DNA from: DATCIH01 sp036507955
Lineage (GTDB): Bacteria > Bacillota > Clostridia > Clostridiales > Clostridiaceae
Reading direction: 5' to 3'
Assembly: GCA_036507955.1 (NCBI GenBank)
Contig: DATCIH010000181.1
Span: 1-61,637, forward strand
DNA: 61,637 nt
In this document: positions 42,731 to 52,501 of the stretch, piece by piece
Position numbering within the stretch: the stretch's first letter is position 1
Layout of the letters: the number at the start of each line of letters is the position of its first letter
Program-made: the position numbers and the translations under genes
The notes under the pieces: model-generated
Told to the model about the DNA's origin: nothing
Seen by the model: the letters and a program-made list of their open reading frames with translations, nothing else
The model's database searches: none

Positions 42731-44202
42731 CTCCTATTGTCTTTTTCTAATAGTTCATTGGATGCAGAAGGACCATTTGTGCCACTTTCATAATTAGGAA
42801 AGTCTACTGGATCACTTCTCCATATCTCCATTATTGAATCTACGAACTTCCAGGAATTTTCAACCTCATCCCATCTGGTGAAGAGGGTAGAATCTCCCTT
42901 TATAATATCTCCTAAAAGTCTCTCATAGGCTTCAGGAGAATTGTTCAGAAAATTGCAGCTTTGGCAAAAATCCATGGTGACAGGGACAATATTATTATAG
43001 GACCCTGGCTCCTTACCATTAAATTGAAGATAAATACCTTCCTCTGGTTGAATTTTAATAATAAGTAGATTAGGCATTAAGTCTCTATTCGTTTCTCCAT
43101 ATAGAACTTTTGGAACCTTCTTAAATTCTATAACTATTCCTGTAAATTTAGATTTGAGCCTTTTACCAGTTCGAATATAAAAAGGAACTCCTGCCCATCT
43201 AAAATTGTTCACATGAAGCTTTAAGGCAGCATAGGTCTCTATACTGGAGCTAGGAGAAACCTTATCTTCTTCCCTATAACTATTATAAATATTTCCATGT
43301 GAATCCCCACCACCATATTGACCTCTAACCATATTATTTCTAACATAATCCGGGGTTATTGGTTCCATAGCTTTAAGAATTTTAACCTTTTCATCCCTTA
43401 TGGATTCGGTATTAAGATTTACTGGAGGCTCCATAGCTGTCAAAGTTAGTAGCTGTAGAATGTGATTTTGAATCATATCTCTTAAAGCACCGGAGCTTTC
43501 ATAATAGCTGCCCCGGCTTTCAATTCCTACAGTTTCACTAGAGGTGATTTGAATATTGTCAATATATTTATTATTCCACAGGGGTTCAAATAATATGTTT
43601 GAAAATCTTAATATCATTATGTTTTGTATCATCTCTTTTCCAAGATAATGATCTATTCTATATATGTTTTTTTCAGGGAAAACTGCAGATATTTTTTCGT
43701 TTAATACTTTACCAGAAATTAAATCCTTTCCAAAGGGCTTTTCGATAACCAAATTTTTCTCGCCAGTTTCCATACTAGAAAGATTATGCTCATGTAGCTT
43801 ATCTGTTATAATTCCAAAATATTCTGGAGCTACAGCTAAGTAATAAATGTAGTTTCCGGAGGTCTTAAGCGATTTATCTAAATCCTCTAGAAATACGCTT
43901 AGGCCTTTGTAGCCACTATCCTGGTCTAAATCAAACTGGAGATAATATAGTCTATGTTTAATTTTGTCCCATACATCCTCCTCTAGTTTAAAACGGGAAA
44001 ACTTACTTACGGAAGTCTTAAGCTGTTCTGTATAGGCCTCTCTAGTTAAATTCCTCCTTCCTATAGCTACAATAGCAAAGTCTTCTGGGAGCATATCTTT
44101 ATGAGCTAAGTTGTAAATGGCAGGAAGCAACTTTCTGTTTGTCAAATCTCCGGTTCCACCAAATAATACCAATATAAATGGCTTATTTAAATCATAATTC
44201 AT
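42715..44202 (-). CDS. zwf: Glucose-6-phosphate dehydrogenase
   Basis: Zwf oxidises glucose 6-phosphate to 6-phosphogluconolactone with NADP+ (or NAD+). The 495-residue product has the dinucleotide motif FGGTGDLTNRKLLPAIYNL near residue 10 and the substrate motif RIDHYLGKEMIQNI near 175. AGGACG upstream and the N-terminal homology favour the ATG at 44202 over one 27 bases earlier. It runs opposite to glmM and glmS. Confidence 0.93.
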   Translation of the reverse strand: MNYDLNKPFILVLFGGTGDLTNRKLLPAIYNLAHKDMLPEDFAIVAIGRRNLTREAYTEQLKTSVSKFSRFKLEEDVWDKIKHRLYYLQFDLDQDSGYKGLSVFLEDLDKSLKTSGNYIYYLAVAPEYFGIITDKLHEHNLSSMETGEKNLVIEKPFGKDLISGKVLNEKISAVFPEKNIYRIDHYLGKEMIQNIMILRFSNILFEPLWNNKYIDNIQITSSETVGIESRGSYYESSGALRDMIQNHILQLLTLTAMEPPVNLNTESIRDEKVKILKAMEPITPDYVRNNMVRGQYGGGDSHGNIYNSYREEDKVSPSSSIETYAALKLHVNNFRWAGVPFYIRTGKRLKSKFTGIVIEFKKVPKVLYGETNRDLMPNLLIIKIQPEEGIYLQFNGKEPGSYNNIVPVTMDFCQSCNFLNNSPEAYERLLGDIIKGDSTLFTRWDEVENSWKFVDSIMEIWRSDPVDFPNYESGTNGPSASNELLEKDNRRWWNI

Positions 44203-44387
44203 GCTTATCGTCCTTTCAGAAAATTTCAAGAAAGTTAATTTAGCAAACTTAATATATGAAGCACTTAAGTCTATAACATATTAAGCATTATAACAGTTAT
44301 AACATATTTAGAATATATTAGTAAAGTTAAATATATTAGTACATGCTCCTATGTAGAACAAGGGCATATATTAATATATGCTTTCAT

Positions 44388-44414
44388 TTGACATTAAAAG
44401 GCCTGTAGTATAAT
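44388..44414 (+). promoter_or_regulatory. Promoter of the glmS ribozyme transcript
   Basis: TTGACA at 44388-44393 and TATAAT at 44409-44414 match consensus, but the spacer is only 15 bases. Transcription should begin near 44421, about 33 bases before the ribozyme cleavage site. Confidence 0.6.
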
Positions 44415-44454
44415 ATTATCTATTAGGAGGTGAGGAGAAAAATATATTTTAAAA

Positions 44455-44690
44455 GCGCCAGAGCTTATCTGTAGATACTTTATTAGATGCATTTCTTTGA
44501 TCTTGATGAAGTAGCCTGATGAATCAAAATAGTAGATTTCTAGGGAAGCAATTAATAGCAGGATAAGTTGACGAGGATGGGGAAAATCGAAGTCTTCGGC
44601 GGGCACCCCACGGTATCGCACTACCGTAAGCGATTGATAAAACCGAAAAGTAATTTTTGGCACAACATCAATCCGGTGTAAAAACCTCAA
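44455..44690 (+). ncRNA. glmS ribozyme: glmS ribozyme
   Basis: This self-cleaving riboswitch cuts its own mRNA when glucosamine 6-phosphate binds, lowering GlmS. Cleavage is expected 5' of G44455 in AAAAGCGCCAGAGC. Core blocks follow in order: AGCTTATC pairs with GATAAGTT, then GACGAGGATGGGG, TCTTCGGCGGGCACCCC, and late GGCACAACATC and AAAACCTC. A variable hairpin-rich insert sits between the first two blocks. The 140 bases from the ribozyme to glmS show only the ribosome binding site region. Confidence 0.95.
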
Positions 44691-44831
44691 AATTTTCAGA
44701 TCATTTTTAAAAATTTATATCTTGTAACCTTTAATAATATTTTTGAGATTATTGTAGGTCTAGTTTCTTGTGCTAAATTTTTTTTAGTCTCACGGATTTA
44801 TTTTGGTACAAAAAAAGGGGGAAGATTATTA

Positions 44832-46658
44832 ATGTGCGGAATAGTTGGATATGTAGGTAAAAGACAAGCGTCACCACTTCTTATTCAAGGGCTTTCAAAG
44901 CTTGAATATAGAGGGTATGATTCAGCAGGAGTTGCCATTTTAGTTGATGGAGTAATTAATACTACAAAATGTAAGGGTAGACTTAAAAATCTTGAAAAAA
45001 AGCTTGAGGGTTCTCCACTTAAGGGAACTGTGGGTATTGGGCATACTAGATGGGCAACCCACGGAGAGCCATCAGATTTAAATTCACACCCTCATTCAAA
45101 TGAAAAGGGAACTATCAGTGTTGTCCATAATGGAATAATAGAAAATTACATGAGTTTAAGGGAAAAATTAATTTCCCATGGATATGAATTTCATACAGAA
45201 ACAGATACAGAGGTAATACCATATCTTATTGATTATTATTATGAAGGAGATCTTACTAAGGCAGTAATGACGGCTGCTTCAAGAATGCAAGGTAGCTATG
45301 CCATAGGAGTAATATGTAGTAGCGAACCTGATAAGGTAGTTGCAGTAAGAAAGGATAGTCCACTAATAGTAGGCATTGGCAAAGGTGAATATTTTATAGC
45401 TTCCGATATTCCTGCAATTTTAAATGAAACAAGGGAAGTATATTTACTTGAGGATAAGGAATTTGTTGTTATGACAGCAGAGGGCATTAAGTTATTGACA
45501 GAGGATGGAGAAGAAATTAACAAGGAAATATATCATGTAACCTGGAATGCAGATGCTGCAGAAAAAGGTGGCTATGAGCATTTTATGTTAAAGGAAATTC
45601 ATGAGCAGCCAAAGGCAATAAGAGATACAATGGCTTCAAGAATTATCCTTGGCAAAGAAATCAACTTAGATAAAATAAGCATAACCTCAGAGGATATTGA
45701 AAATATTGACAGGATATATATAGTTGCCTGTGGAACAGCCTCTCATGCAGCTTATGTAGGTAAGAATCTTATTGAGAAGCTTGCTAGAATACCTGTTGAG
45801 GTGGATATTGCCTCAGAGTTTAGGTATAGAGATCCAATAATAAATGAAAGAACACTTGTCATCGCCATAAGTCAATCTGGTGAAACGGCTGATACTTTAG
45901 CAGCAGTAAGAGAAGCAAAATCAAAAAATGCTAGAGTTATTGCAGTAACAAATGTGGTAGGTAGCTCAATATCAAGGGAAGCTAAGGATGTACTTTATAC
46001 CTGGGCTGGACCTGAAATAGCAGTTGCTTCTACTAAAGCATATATAACTCAGCTTATTGCAATGTATATAGTAGCCCTATTCTTTTCAGAGAGAAAAAAG
46101 ACATTAAGCTATGAGAAAATAGAAGAAATTAAAGTAGCTTTACTTGGGTTACCTGAAAAAGCTGAAGAAGTTTTGAAGAATAAAGAAGGAATACAAAAAT
46201 TTGCGTCTAAAACTTACATGCAAAAAGATATGTTCTTCCTAGGTAGAGGTCTTGATCATGCAGTAGCTATGGAAGGATCCTTAAAACTTAAAGAAATATC
46301 ATATATCCATTCAGATGCCTATGCTGCAGGAGAACTAAAGCATGGACCAATAGCCCTCATAGAAAAAGGAACTATTGTTATAGCTTTAGCTACCCAAGAG
46401 ATGGTATTTGATAAGATGGTTAGTAACATAAGAGAGGTTGTAACCAGAGGTGCCCATGTATTCGGAGTTACCATGGAGGGAAATGTAGCTATAGAAAATT
46501 CTGTAGCAGAAGCTTTTTATATCCCTAAGGTAATGGAATTATTGACACCAGTTTTAACAGTTATACCACTTCAATTATTTTCCTATTATATAGCAACTAT
46601 GAAGGGGTGCGATGTTGATAAGCCAAGGAATTTGGCAAAAAGCGTTACTGTGGAATAA
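44832..46658 (+). CDS. glmS: Glutamine-fructose-6-phosphate aminotransferase GlmS
   Basis: GlmS makes glucosamine 6-phosphate from fructose 6-phosphate and glutamine. The 608-residue product starts MCGIVGYVGKR, giving the N-terminal catalytic cysteine, and has GHTRWATHGEPSDLNSHPH, two SIS sugar isomerase domains (CGTASHAAYVG and LGRGLDHAVAMEG) and the conserved end PRNLAKSVTVE. That 3' end is the site recognised by TnsD of Tn7-like elements, and an element is inserted immediately behind it. The gene itself is intact. Confidence 0.97.
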   Translation: MCGIVGYVGKRQASPLLIQGLSKLEYRGYDSAGVAILVDGVINTTKCKGRLKNLEKKLEGSPLKGTVGIGHTRWATHGEPSDLNSHPHSNEKGTISVVHNGIIENYMSLREKLISHGYEFHTETDTEVIPYLIDYYYEGDLTKAVMTAASRMQGSYAIGVICSSEPDKVVAVRKDSPLIVGIGKGEYFIASDIPAILNETREVYLLEDKEFVVMTAEGIKLLTEDGEEINKEIYHVTWNADAAEKGGYEHFMLKEIHEQPKAIRDTMASRIILGKEINLDKISITSEDIENIDRIYIVACGTASHAAYVGKNLIEKLARIPVEVDIASEFRYRDPIINERTLVIAISQSGETADTLAAVREAKSKNARVIAVTNVVGSSISREAKDVLYTWAGPEIAVASTKAYITQLIAMYIVALFFSERKKTLSYEKIEEIKVALLGLPEKAEEVLKNKEGIQKFASKTYMQKDMFFLGRGLDHAVAMEGSLKLKEISYIHSDAYAAGELKHGPIALIEKGTIVIALATQEMVFDKMVSNIREVVTRGAHVFGVTMEGNVAIENSVAEAFYIPKVMELLTPVLTVIPLQLFSYYIATMKGCDVDKPRNLAKSVTVE

Positions 46659-46660
46659 TA

Positions 46661-46738
46661 TGTGGGATTAGTGCTTGTCTGTTATTGGCCTTAAACAAAG
46701 TTATTAAAAGTGAAACTAAGTTGTTAAAAATAGAATAG
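46661..46738 (+). mobile_element. Tn7-like transposon end with three tandem TnsB-site-like repeats
   Basis: TGTGGG begins two bases after the glmS stop and matches the terminal bases of Tn7. It is followed by three head-to-tail ~20-bp units: 46681-46699 (GTTATTGGCCTTAAACAAA), 46700-46719 (GTTATTAAAAGTGAAACTAA) and 46720-46738 (GTTGTTAAAAATAGAATAG). Overlapping TnsB sites of this size mark the right end of Tn7, which is also the glmS-proximal end. The expected target duplication would be TAATA (46656-46660). The other end was not found. Confidence 0.75.
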
Positions 46739-46748
46739 TAGTAAATAA

Positions 46749-46775
46749 AAATAGAGGTTGGAATAACCTCTATTT
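46749..46775 (+). terminator. Hairpin between the transposon end and tniQ
   Basis: AAATAGAGGTT (46749-46759) and AACCTCTATTT (46765-46775) form a perfect 11-bp stem with a GGAAT loop. It may stop glmS transcripts from entering the transposon genes. Confidence 0.6.
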
Positions 46776-46815
46776 ACGTTATATATAAAATTTACAAATG
46801 ATGGAGATAATTAAA

Positions 46816-47862
46816 ATGTATTTAATTCCGCCCTTACGTCATGATGAACTTTTTCAAAGTTGGTTAATAAGTATTTGTCAATACAATGATTTAAAAATAT
46901 ATTGTTCCAGCAGAATCAAGGAGCTGAGAATCCGAGATATATCTAGTTTAAAATCAGAAGATATATTAAATATTTGTAGATATCCAGAAATAAACAATAG
47001 ATGCAATTTTGTTGATGTAATTTATAAACATACAATATTTCCATATATTACTGCATTTTCTGACTCAAGTAAAATTTTATGGGAAAGGATAAAAAAGAAT
47101 TACTTATTATATCTTGATAATGCAAAGAATTATCATCAGACATATTTTAACTTAAGTAATCCAAAGGTATGTATTCATTGTATAAATGAAGAATCTAATA
47201 CATTTGGAGGGGCATATATTCATAGGACATATCAAATAGTAGGTAATTACTTTTGTATAAAGCATGATAGCAAGCTTAAAGTAGCTAATGAATTTTATAA
47301 TCATACAGGTAATTACTTAAACCTCGATTTAACAGACCTCCCCGAATTTGATAATGTGTATACGGATAAGTTAAAAGTGTTAAGTAAAGATATTTATAGT
47401 GTAATAAATGGAATATTAAGTAGTTTTACAATTGAATATATTAAAATGATAATTTGGATTCGCATGGAAGAAAAAGGGTATATTTATAATATGATTGTTA
47501 AATCGAGGTTCTTTACTGAATTTAATGAGTATCATGATTACTTCTTCTTAGAGCAATTAAACAATGTTCTATATCCTGCGAAAGAGAATATATTTGACTT
47601 TAAAAAACTAATATTAAGTCCAGGTGCAAGTGCAAGTGCCTACTCGCCTATTCAGATAATCTTAATAATTAGAATGTTATTTGATGGAGGATTAAGGGAA
47701 TTTATATACTACTCAAAAAAAACATCTACATATGAAAAATTAGATAGTTTGATAAAAAAACTAAAACAGAAGGTTTATATAGATTTATATTCCAACACAG
47801 ATTGCTTTACATTATCAGAGAACATGTATAAGTTTTTGTTATTAACATATGGTGAATATTAG
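46816..47862 (+). CDS. tniQ: Short TniQ-family target-selection protein
   Basis: TniQ proteins link the target site to TnsC. This 348-residue protein has an N-terminal TniQ domain: LIPPLRHDELFQSWL, zinc ligands Cys119-X2-Cys122 and Cys147-X2-His150, and the conserved GGAYIHRTYQ between them. It lacks the long C-terminal DNA-binding extension of the second TniQ in this element. GGAG at 46803-46806 favours ATG 46816 over 46798. Its place before tnsA is unusual. Its target is unknown; short TniQ proteins serve RNA-guided insertion in CRISPR-associated transposons, but no cas gene is in view. Confidence 0.85.
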   Translation: MYLIPPLRHDELFQSWLISICQYNDLKIYCSSRIKELRIRDISSLKSEDILNICRYPEINNRCNFVDVIYKHTIFPYITAFSDSSKILWERIKKNYLLYLDNAKNYHQTYFNLSNPKVCIHCINEESNTFGGAYIHRTYQIVGNYFCIKHDSKLKVANEFYNHTGNYLNLDLTDLPEFDNVYTDKLKVLSKDIYSVINGILSSFTIEYIKMIIWIRMEEKGYIYNMIVKSRFFTEFNEYHDYFFLEQLNNVLYPAKENIFDFKKLILSPGASASAYSPIQIILIIRMLFDGGLREFIYYSKKTSTYEKLDSLIKKLKQKVYIDLYSNTDCFTLSENMYKFLLLTYGEY

Positions 47863-47886
47863 GCAATATTAGGATGGAGGGATAAA

Positions 47887-48672
47887 ATGTCTAGAAGAAA
47901 AAGTGATGAAACTAAGTTTAAAGAGAAGGTTGGAACTGGCCGAGGGGTTGATTATACTCCATGGTTAAAACCACATGAATTCGGATCAAAAGGAAGAGTT
48001 CATAGGATTATTGGCTGGTACATTGATCGTATATACTATTTTATGTCTGACTTGGAACTTTACTATTTTTTACTACTTCAGTTTGACGATAATGTAACAG
48101 AAATAAGAGAGCAGTTTCCCTTAGATTTGATTGATACAGTCCTGATTGCTAATGATTTAGGATTTAGACATCCACCTATCAATAGTAAGATAGGGAATGA
48201 AGTTGTTATGACTACAGATTTTGTAATTACTATAAGGTGTAATAATCGATTAAAAGATATTGTAAGGACAGTGAAGAGCAGTTCAGATCTAAAAAAAAGG
48301 AGAGTATTGGAAAAGTTATCTATAGAAAAAGAATATTTTAGAAATAAAGGTTTGGATTGGGGAATAATCACAGAAGAACAAATTAATAAGATTAAAGCTA
48401 AAAATATATACTTATTATATAATGATTTTTTTTGGGCTAAAGATATTAAATTGAGTAAAGATGCTATGAAAAAACTAATATCTGATTTCAAAAGGTTATT
48501 GCTAAAATGTAATAAGGATATTATAAAAGCATGTAGAAATTTCGAGGAAAATAATTCGTGGCAGTGCGGAGAAGGATTAAACTTTTTCAAATATCTTATT
48601 ATACAAAAAATTATTATTATAGACATGAGTGTTAAGTTGAATTTTAACAATATGGAAATATATTTTACATAG
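47887..48672 (+). CDS. tnsA: TnsA endonuclease
   Basis: TnsA is the restriction-enzyme-like partner that cuts the 5' strands at the transposon ends, enabling cut-and-paste. The 261-residue protein has the catalytic set in EIREQFPL (Glu near residue 72), TTDFVIT (Asp near 111) and TVKSSSDL (Lys near 130), close to the spacing in Tn7. A C-terminal helical domain for TnsC binding follows. GGAGGG precedes ATG 47887. It appears intact. Confidence 0.93.
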   Translation: MSRRKSDETKFKEKVGTGRGVDYTPWLKPHEFGSKGRVHRIIGWYIDRIYYFMSDLELYYFLLLQFDDNVTEIREQFPLDLIDTVLIANDLGFRHPPINSKIGNEVVMTTDFVITIRCNNRLKDIVRTVKSSSDLKKRRVLEKLSIEKEYFRNKGLDWGIITEEQINKIKAKNIYLLYNDFFWAKDIKLSKDAMKKLISDFKRLLLKCNKDIIKACRNFEENNSWQCGEGLNFFKYLIIQKIIIIDMSVKLNFNNMEIYFT

Positions 48673-48682
48673 GAGAGTGAAA

Positions 48683-50824
48683 ATGGTTCAGTTATTAATT
48701 AATGATGTTATAATTCATAGCAATTCATCGGAATTAATTAGAGAAAGGATATTATGGCTTGATTTAAAATATGAATATTGTTTTACAATTCTATTAGGTA
48801 CAAATAAAACTATAATCAAAGAAAAGTTAATAAAGGATGTAAGTGCTGCTCTTGAGAATTGTAGTTTTGAGATAGCCACAAATGATCTTATCGAGTTGGT
48901 AAATGTAGAGGAACACTATGAAGACAGGCATAAAGAGAGTATGAATAAAAAGTTTGATGTTGTAAAATATATGGTAACAGAATGCCCAGAACCATATATT
49001 TTTAACCATAAGTATAGGGGTAAGGTGGTTGATGAAGCGGCTATTAAATTTGGCTTGAGTCATACAGTAATATATAAATATTTAAGATTATATTGGCAAG
49101 GGGGGAAATTAAAATCTTCTTTACTACCCAAATATAATAACAGTGGGGCGCCGGGAAGAGAGAAAAATTTTACTAAAAAAACAGGTAGACCAAGTTATGA
49201 AGAAGTCATTTTAAATAAAAGAATTGGAATTGTGCTCACTGAAGAAATAAAAAACATTTTTGATTTATCACTAAGTAGATATTATAGGAATCCTAAGGAA
49301 ATTGCTCTTAGTTTAGTATATAAACTTATGAAAAAGGATTTTTTTACAACGGAAATAGATGGCGAACTGATTGTAAATAGTAGAGAGAAAATTCCTAGTT
49401 TCAATCAGTTTTATTATTGGGTTAGAAATAGAACTGATATTAGAGCTAATACCAAGAAACGAATTGGTGCTAGAAAATATGATTTAAAAAATAGGGAATT
49501 ACCTTCAAATACATTACAAGATGTTTTAGGACCAGGGTCAAGATATGAAATAGATTCGACTCCTGATGATATATATTTAGTTAGTAGATTAGATAAAAGT
49601 AGAGTCATTGGCAGACCTACTACATATATGATTGTTGATGTTTTTAGTAGGCTAATTACAGGAGTTCATATTTCATTTGAAGCTGCGTCTTGGAATGGTT
49701 CAGCTAGTACTATATATAATTGCACTGAAAATAAGGTGAAATTTTGCCTAAAGTTTGGGATAGAAATAACTAGTGAAGAGTGGCCTTCTCAAGGATTACC
49801 TAATATTATTTTAGCAGATAGAGGTGAATTAATAGGGCCTATTGGTGAACCAATAATATCAAAATTGTCCATAGTGTTAGAAAACACACCAACTGGTCGG
49901 GGTGATAGAAAACCTATTGTTGAGCAAACGTTTCATAGATTACATGCAAGAATTAAAGCATTACTACCAGGTGCTGTAAAGAAAAATTGTAGGGAAAGAG
50001 GGGAAAGAGACTATAAACTTGATGCTAGATTAGATATATTTGAATATACTCAAATAGTATTAATCGCAATTAAAAATATTAATAAATCGGAGCTTGATGA
50101 TTACCAGCTTACAAGGGAAATGTTAGCAGATGGTGTCAAAGCTATTCCTATTAAACTTTGGGAGTGGGGAATGGTTAATAGAACCGGAAAACTTAGAACT
50201 ATTAATGAAGATATACTAAAATTCCACCTTATGAAACATGATACTGCTTCAATAACTGAAAGAGGTATAAAATATAGAAAAATTCTGTATACAACAAAAC
50301 TGGCAAAGAATAATGGTTGGTATGAATTATCGAGGATTGAAGGTTATAAAAATATCCCAATAGTTTATGATGATAGAGATATGACCTTTATTTATATCTA
50401 TGATAAGCCAACAAATAAATATATCCAATGTGAGTTAAAAGATGAATATTTAATGTTTGCTAATTTAACTTTGGATGAAATTAAAGATTTTAATATTGAT
50501 AGTATGGTGCAAAAAAATAGAATGCAAGATTATACTAATCAAATCAATGTTGATTTGTATACAGGGATTGATAAGGTGATTAGTAATAATGATAACATGA
50601 CAAAGGGAGTATCAATTAAGATATCAAGAGTAGATATGAAAAATAATAAAAAGATTGAAATAAAACATGATTATGAGATGAGTAAAAAAAATAATTTATC
50701 TGAATTAGATAGTTCACTGTTAAATGAACCTATTAGAAGGTATGAAATAGATAATGAAATAACTGTAAGAGAGTTAGAAGTACTTAATAAAATGAAAATT
50801 AGGAGAAAAACCAATGGAAGGTAA
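48683..50824 (+). CDS. tnsB: TnsB DDE transposase
   Basis: TnsB binds the end repeats and catalyses 3'-end cutting and joining. The 713-residue protein has an N-terminal helix-turn-helix (VDEAAIKFGLSHTVIYKYL), an rve/RNase H-like core with Asp291 in YEIDSTPDD, Asp379 in ADRGE and Glu414 in IVEQTFHRL, and a C-terminal beta-barrel and TnsC-binding tail. AGGAGAG supports ATG 48683 rather than the GTG at 48677. The end overlaps tnsC by 11 bases. Confidence 0.94.
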   Translation: MVQLLINDVIIHSNSSELIRERILWLDLKYEYCFTILLGTNKTIIKEKLIKDVSAALENCSFEIATNDLIELVNVEEHYEDRHKESMNKKFDVVKYMVTECPEPYIFNHKYRGKVVDEAAIKFGLSHTVIYKYLRLYWQGGKLKSSLLPKYNNSGAPGREKNFTKKTGRPSYEEVILNKRIGIVLTEEIKNIFDLSLSRYYRNPKEIALSLVYKLMKKDFFTTEIDGELIVNSREKIPSFNQFYYWVRNRTDIRANTKKRIGARKYDLKNRELPSNTLQDVLGPGSRYEIDSTPDDIYLVSRLDKSRVIGRPTTYMIVDVFSRLITGVHISFEAASWNGSASTIYNCTENKVKFCLKFGIEITSEEWPSQGLPNIILADRGELIGPIGEPIISKLSIVLENTPTGRGDRKPIVEQTFHRLHARIKALLPGAVKKNCRERGERDYKLDARLDIFEYTQIVLIAIKNINKSELDDYQLTREMLADGVKAIPIKLWEWGMVNRTGKLRTINEDILKFHLMKHDTASITERGIKYRKILYTTKLAKNNGWYELSRIEGYKNIPIVYDDRDMTFIYIYDKPTNKYIQCELKDEYLMFANLTLDEIKDFNIDSMVQKNRMQDYTNQINVDLYTGIDKVISNNDNMTKGVSIKISRVDMKNNKKIEIKHDYEMSKKNNLSELDSSLLNEPIRRYEIDNEITVRELEVLNKMKIRRKTNGR

Positions 50825-52469
50825 ATACGTTATTGACTTTAAAATAAGTCAGTATGAGAATCTAGATACTGACAGCACAGACATAAATAATAATGTAAAG
50901 GCAATATATATAAAACCTACTGAGATTACATATTTAGGGAACCCTTTGATAGAGGCACTTCCTCCTACATTAGATATGGAGAGTGTTTTTTTAAATGTGG
51001 AGAAGCTACCTTCATATAGTGATTCAGAAAGAAATAAATCAGAGATTGAAAGATTAGAAGCTATATTCAGGTTGAATGATTATAGATTCCCATTTACAAA
51101 GTATTATGAAGTTGAATTAAAGATATCTATTGCATTAAAAAGAGGATATGTAAATAAAAAGCTATTCTCGCCAGAATATATGTATAGGATAAAGGAATTA
51201 AATTCAATGCTTAATAATTCAATAAATGAGATTAAAGAAATCAAAGAAGTTTTTTTGACCAGTACTAGTAAATCTTCAGCGCCGTTAGGATTCTCTATAA
51301 TTGGTGTAAGTGGCGCTGGAAAATCTACTACTGTAAATGATATTCTCTCTTTTTATCCACAAGTGATTCATCATACTGAATATAAAGAAGAAAAATTCTA
51401 TTTTGTACAAGTCGCTTGGATAATAGTAGATTGTTCATATGATGGAAACATTAAGGGATTGTGTCAAAAGATATTTAATGAGTTTGATAAAGCTTTAAAA
51501 ACAAATTATCTTCAGAAATATGGGAATAGTAGATTCAGCATAGATAGGATGATTATTTCAATTTCTTATTTATGTATGAAGCATGGTTTAGGTATGCTGA
51601 TAATAGACGAAATTCAACATTTAAAATGTTCAAGAAATCTAGATGAAGCTGCTTTAAATTTTTTCGTTAGCATGATGAATGAGATTCAATTACCTATAAT
51701 TTACGTAGGGACATATAAGGCATTAAAGCAACTATCAAAGGATGGGAGGCATATAAGACGATCAATTGGTATGGGTATGACTGAATTTAGATTTATGAAA
51801 GATGACCAAGAATACGATATTTTTCTAAATGAATTATGGGAGTACCAATGGGTAAATAAGAAAACAGAACTTACAGATGATATTAAGAAATTAATATACA
51901 ATAGGACAGCAGGAATTATAGATTTGAGTATTAAGCTTTTCATGTGTGTACAATTTGAGGCTATCAGAAGAGGTATAGAAAGAATTACGATTAAATTAAT
52001 TAATCAAGTTGCAGATGAAAAATTTGCTTTAGCAAATGAAATGATAGAAGCAATTATTAAATATGATGTTAAAAAGCTTATCAAATATGAAGATCTACTT
52101 ACACCATTTGATTTGACAGATTTATTTGAAAATTGTAGAGATGAGGTTATTAGCAGATCACAGTCTATGCAAATATTACAGAGTGAAAAACGTAGAAACA
52201 GTAGGAGTAAGAAAGAACTAATAAATGAACTAAGTTTATTTATTAGTGAATTAGGTTATAATTATAAAGATTTTTCAAATATCGTAGAGAACGTGCTTTC
52301 AACAGAGGGGATTAAAAAAGCAGTTCCATATCTTAAACAGCAAGTTATAAAGCAAATAGTTCTAAGCATGCCCAAAGATATGGAAGATGATAAAAAGTCA
52401 AAAAAGCTAAATAAAAAGAATATAACTGTTGACTTAAGTAATGATATAAAGCCTATGGAATTACCATAG
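50814..52469 (+). CDS. tnsC: TnsC AAA+ ATPase
   Basis: TnsC is the ATP-dependent regulator that joins target selectors to TnsA-TnsB and mediates target immunity. The 551-residue protein has Walker A GVSGAGKST (residues 164-172), Walker B LIIDEIQHL (Asp265-Glu266) and a sensor region near VGTYKALKQL. Start ATG lies inside tnsB, so translation is coupled. The C-terminal 130 residues are charged and likely contact TnsA or TnsB. Confidence 0.93.
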   Translation: MEGKYVIDFKISQYENLDTDSTDINNNVKAIYIKPTEITYLGNPLIEALPPTLDMESVFLNVEKLPSYSDSERNKSEIERLEAIFRLNDYRFPFTKYYEVELKISIALKRGYVNKKLFSPEYMYRIKELNSMLNNSINEIKEIKEVFLTSTSKSSAPLGFSIIGVSGAGKSTTVNDILSFYPQVIHHTEYKEEKFYFVQVAWIIVDCSYDGNIKGLCQKIFNEFDKALKTNYLQKYGNSRFSIDRMIISISYLCMKHGLGMLIIDEIQHLKCSRNLDEAALNFFVSMMNEIQLPIIYVGTYKALKQLSKDGRHIRRSIGMGMTEFRFMKDDQEYDIFLNELWEYQWVNKKTELTDDIKKLIYNRTAGIIDLSIKLFMCVQFEAIRRGIERITIKLINQVADEKFALANEMIEAIIKYDVKKLIKYEDLLTPFDLTDLFENCRDEVISRSQSMQILQSEKRRNSRSKKELINELSLFISELGYNYKDFSNIVENVLSTEGIKKAVPYLKQQVIKQIVLSMPKDMEDDKKSKKLNKKNITVDLSNDIKPMELP

Positions 52470-52501
52470 AAATCCAAATAAAATATTCGTAAGGAAATAA
52501 A

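Noticed and set aside
44394..44690. Minus-strand open frame of about 98 codons upstream of glmS
   Set aside because: It is antisense to the glmS ribozyme and its promoter and has no ribosome binding site or known motif.
48078..48650. Minus-strand open frame inside tnsA
   Set aside because: It is hydrophobic only because it is the complement of a Lys/Asn-rich gene; tnsA is clearly the coding strand.
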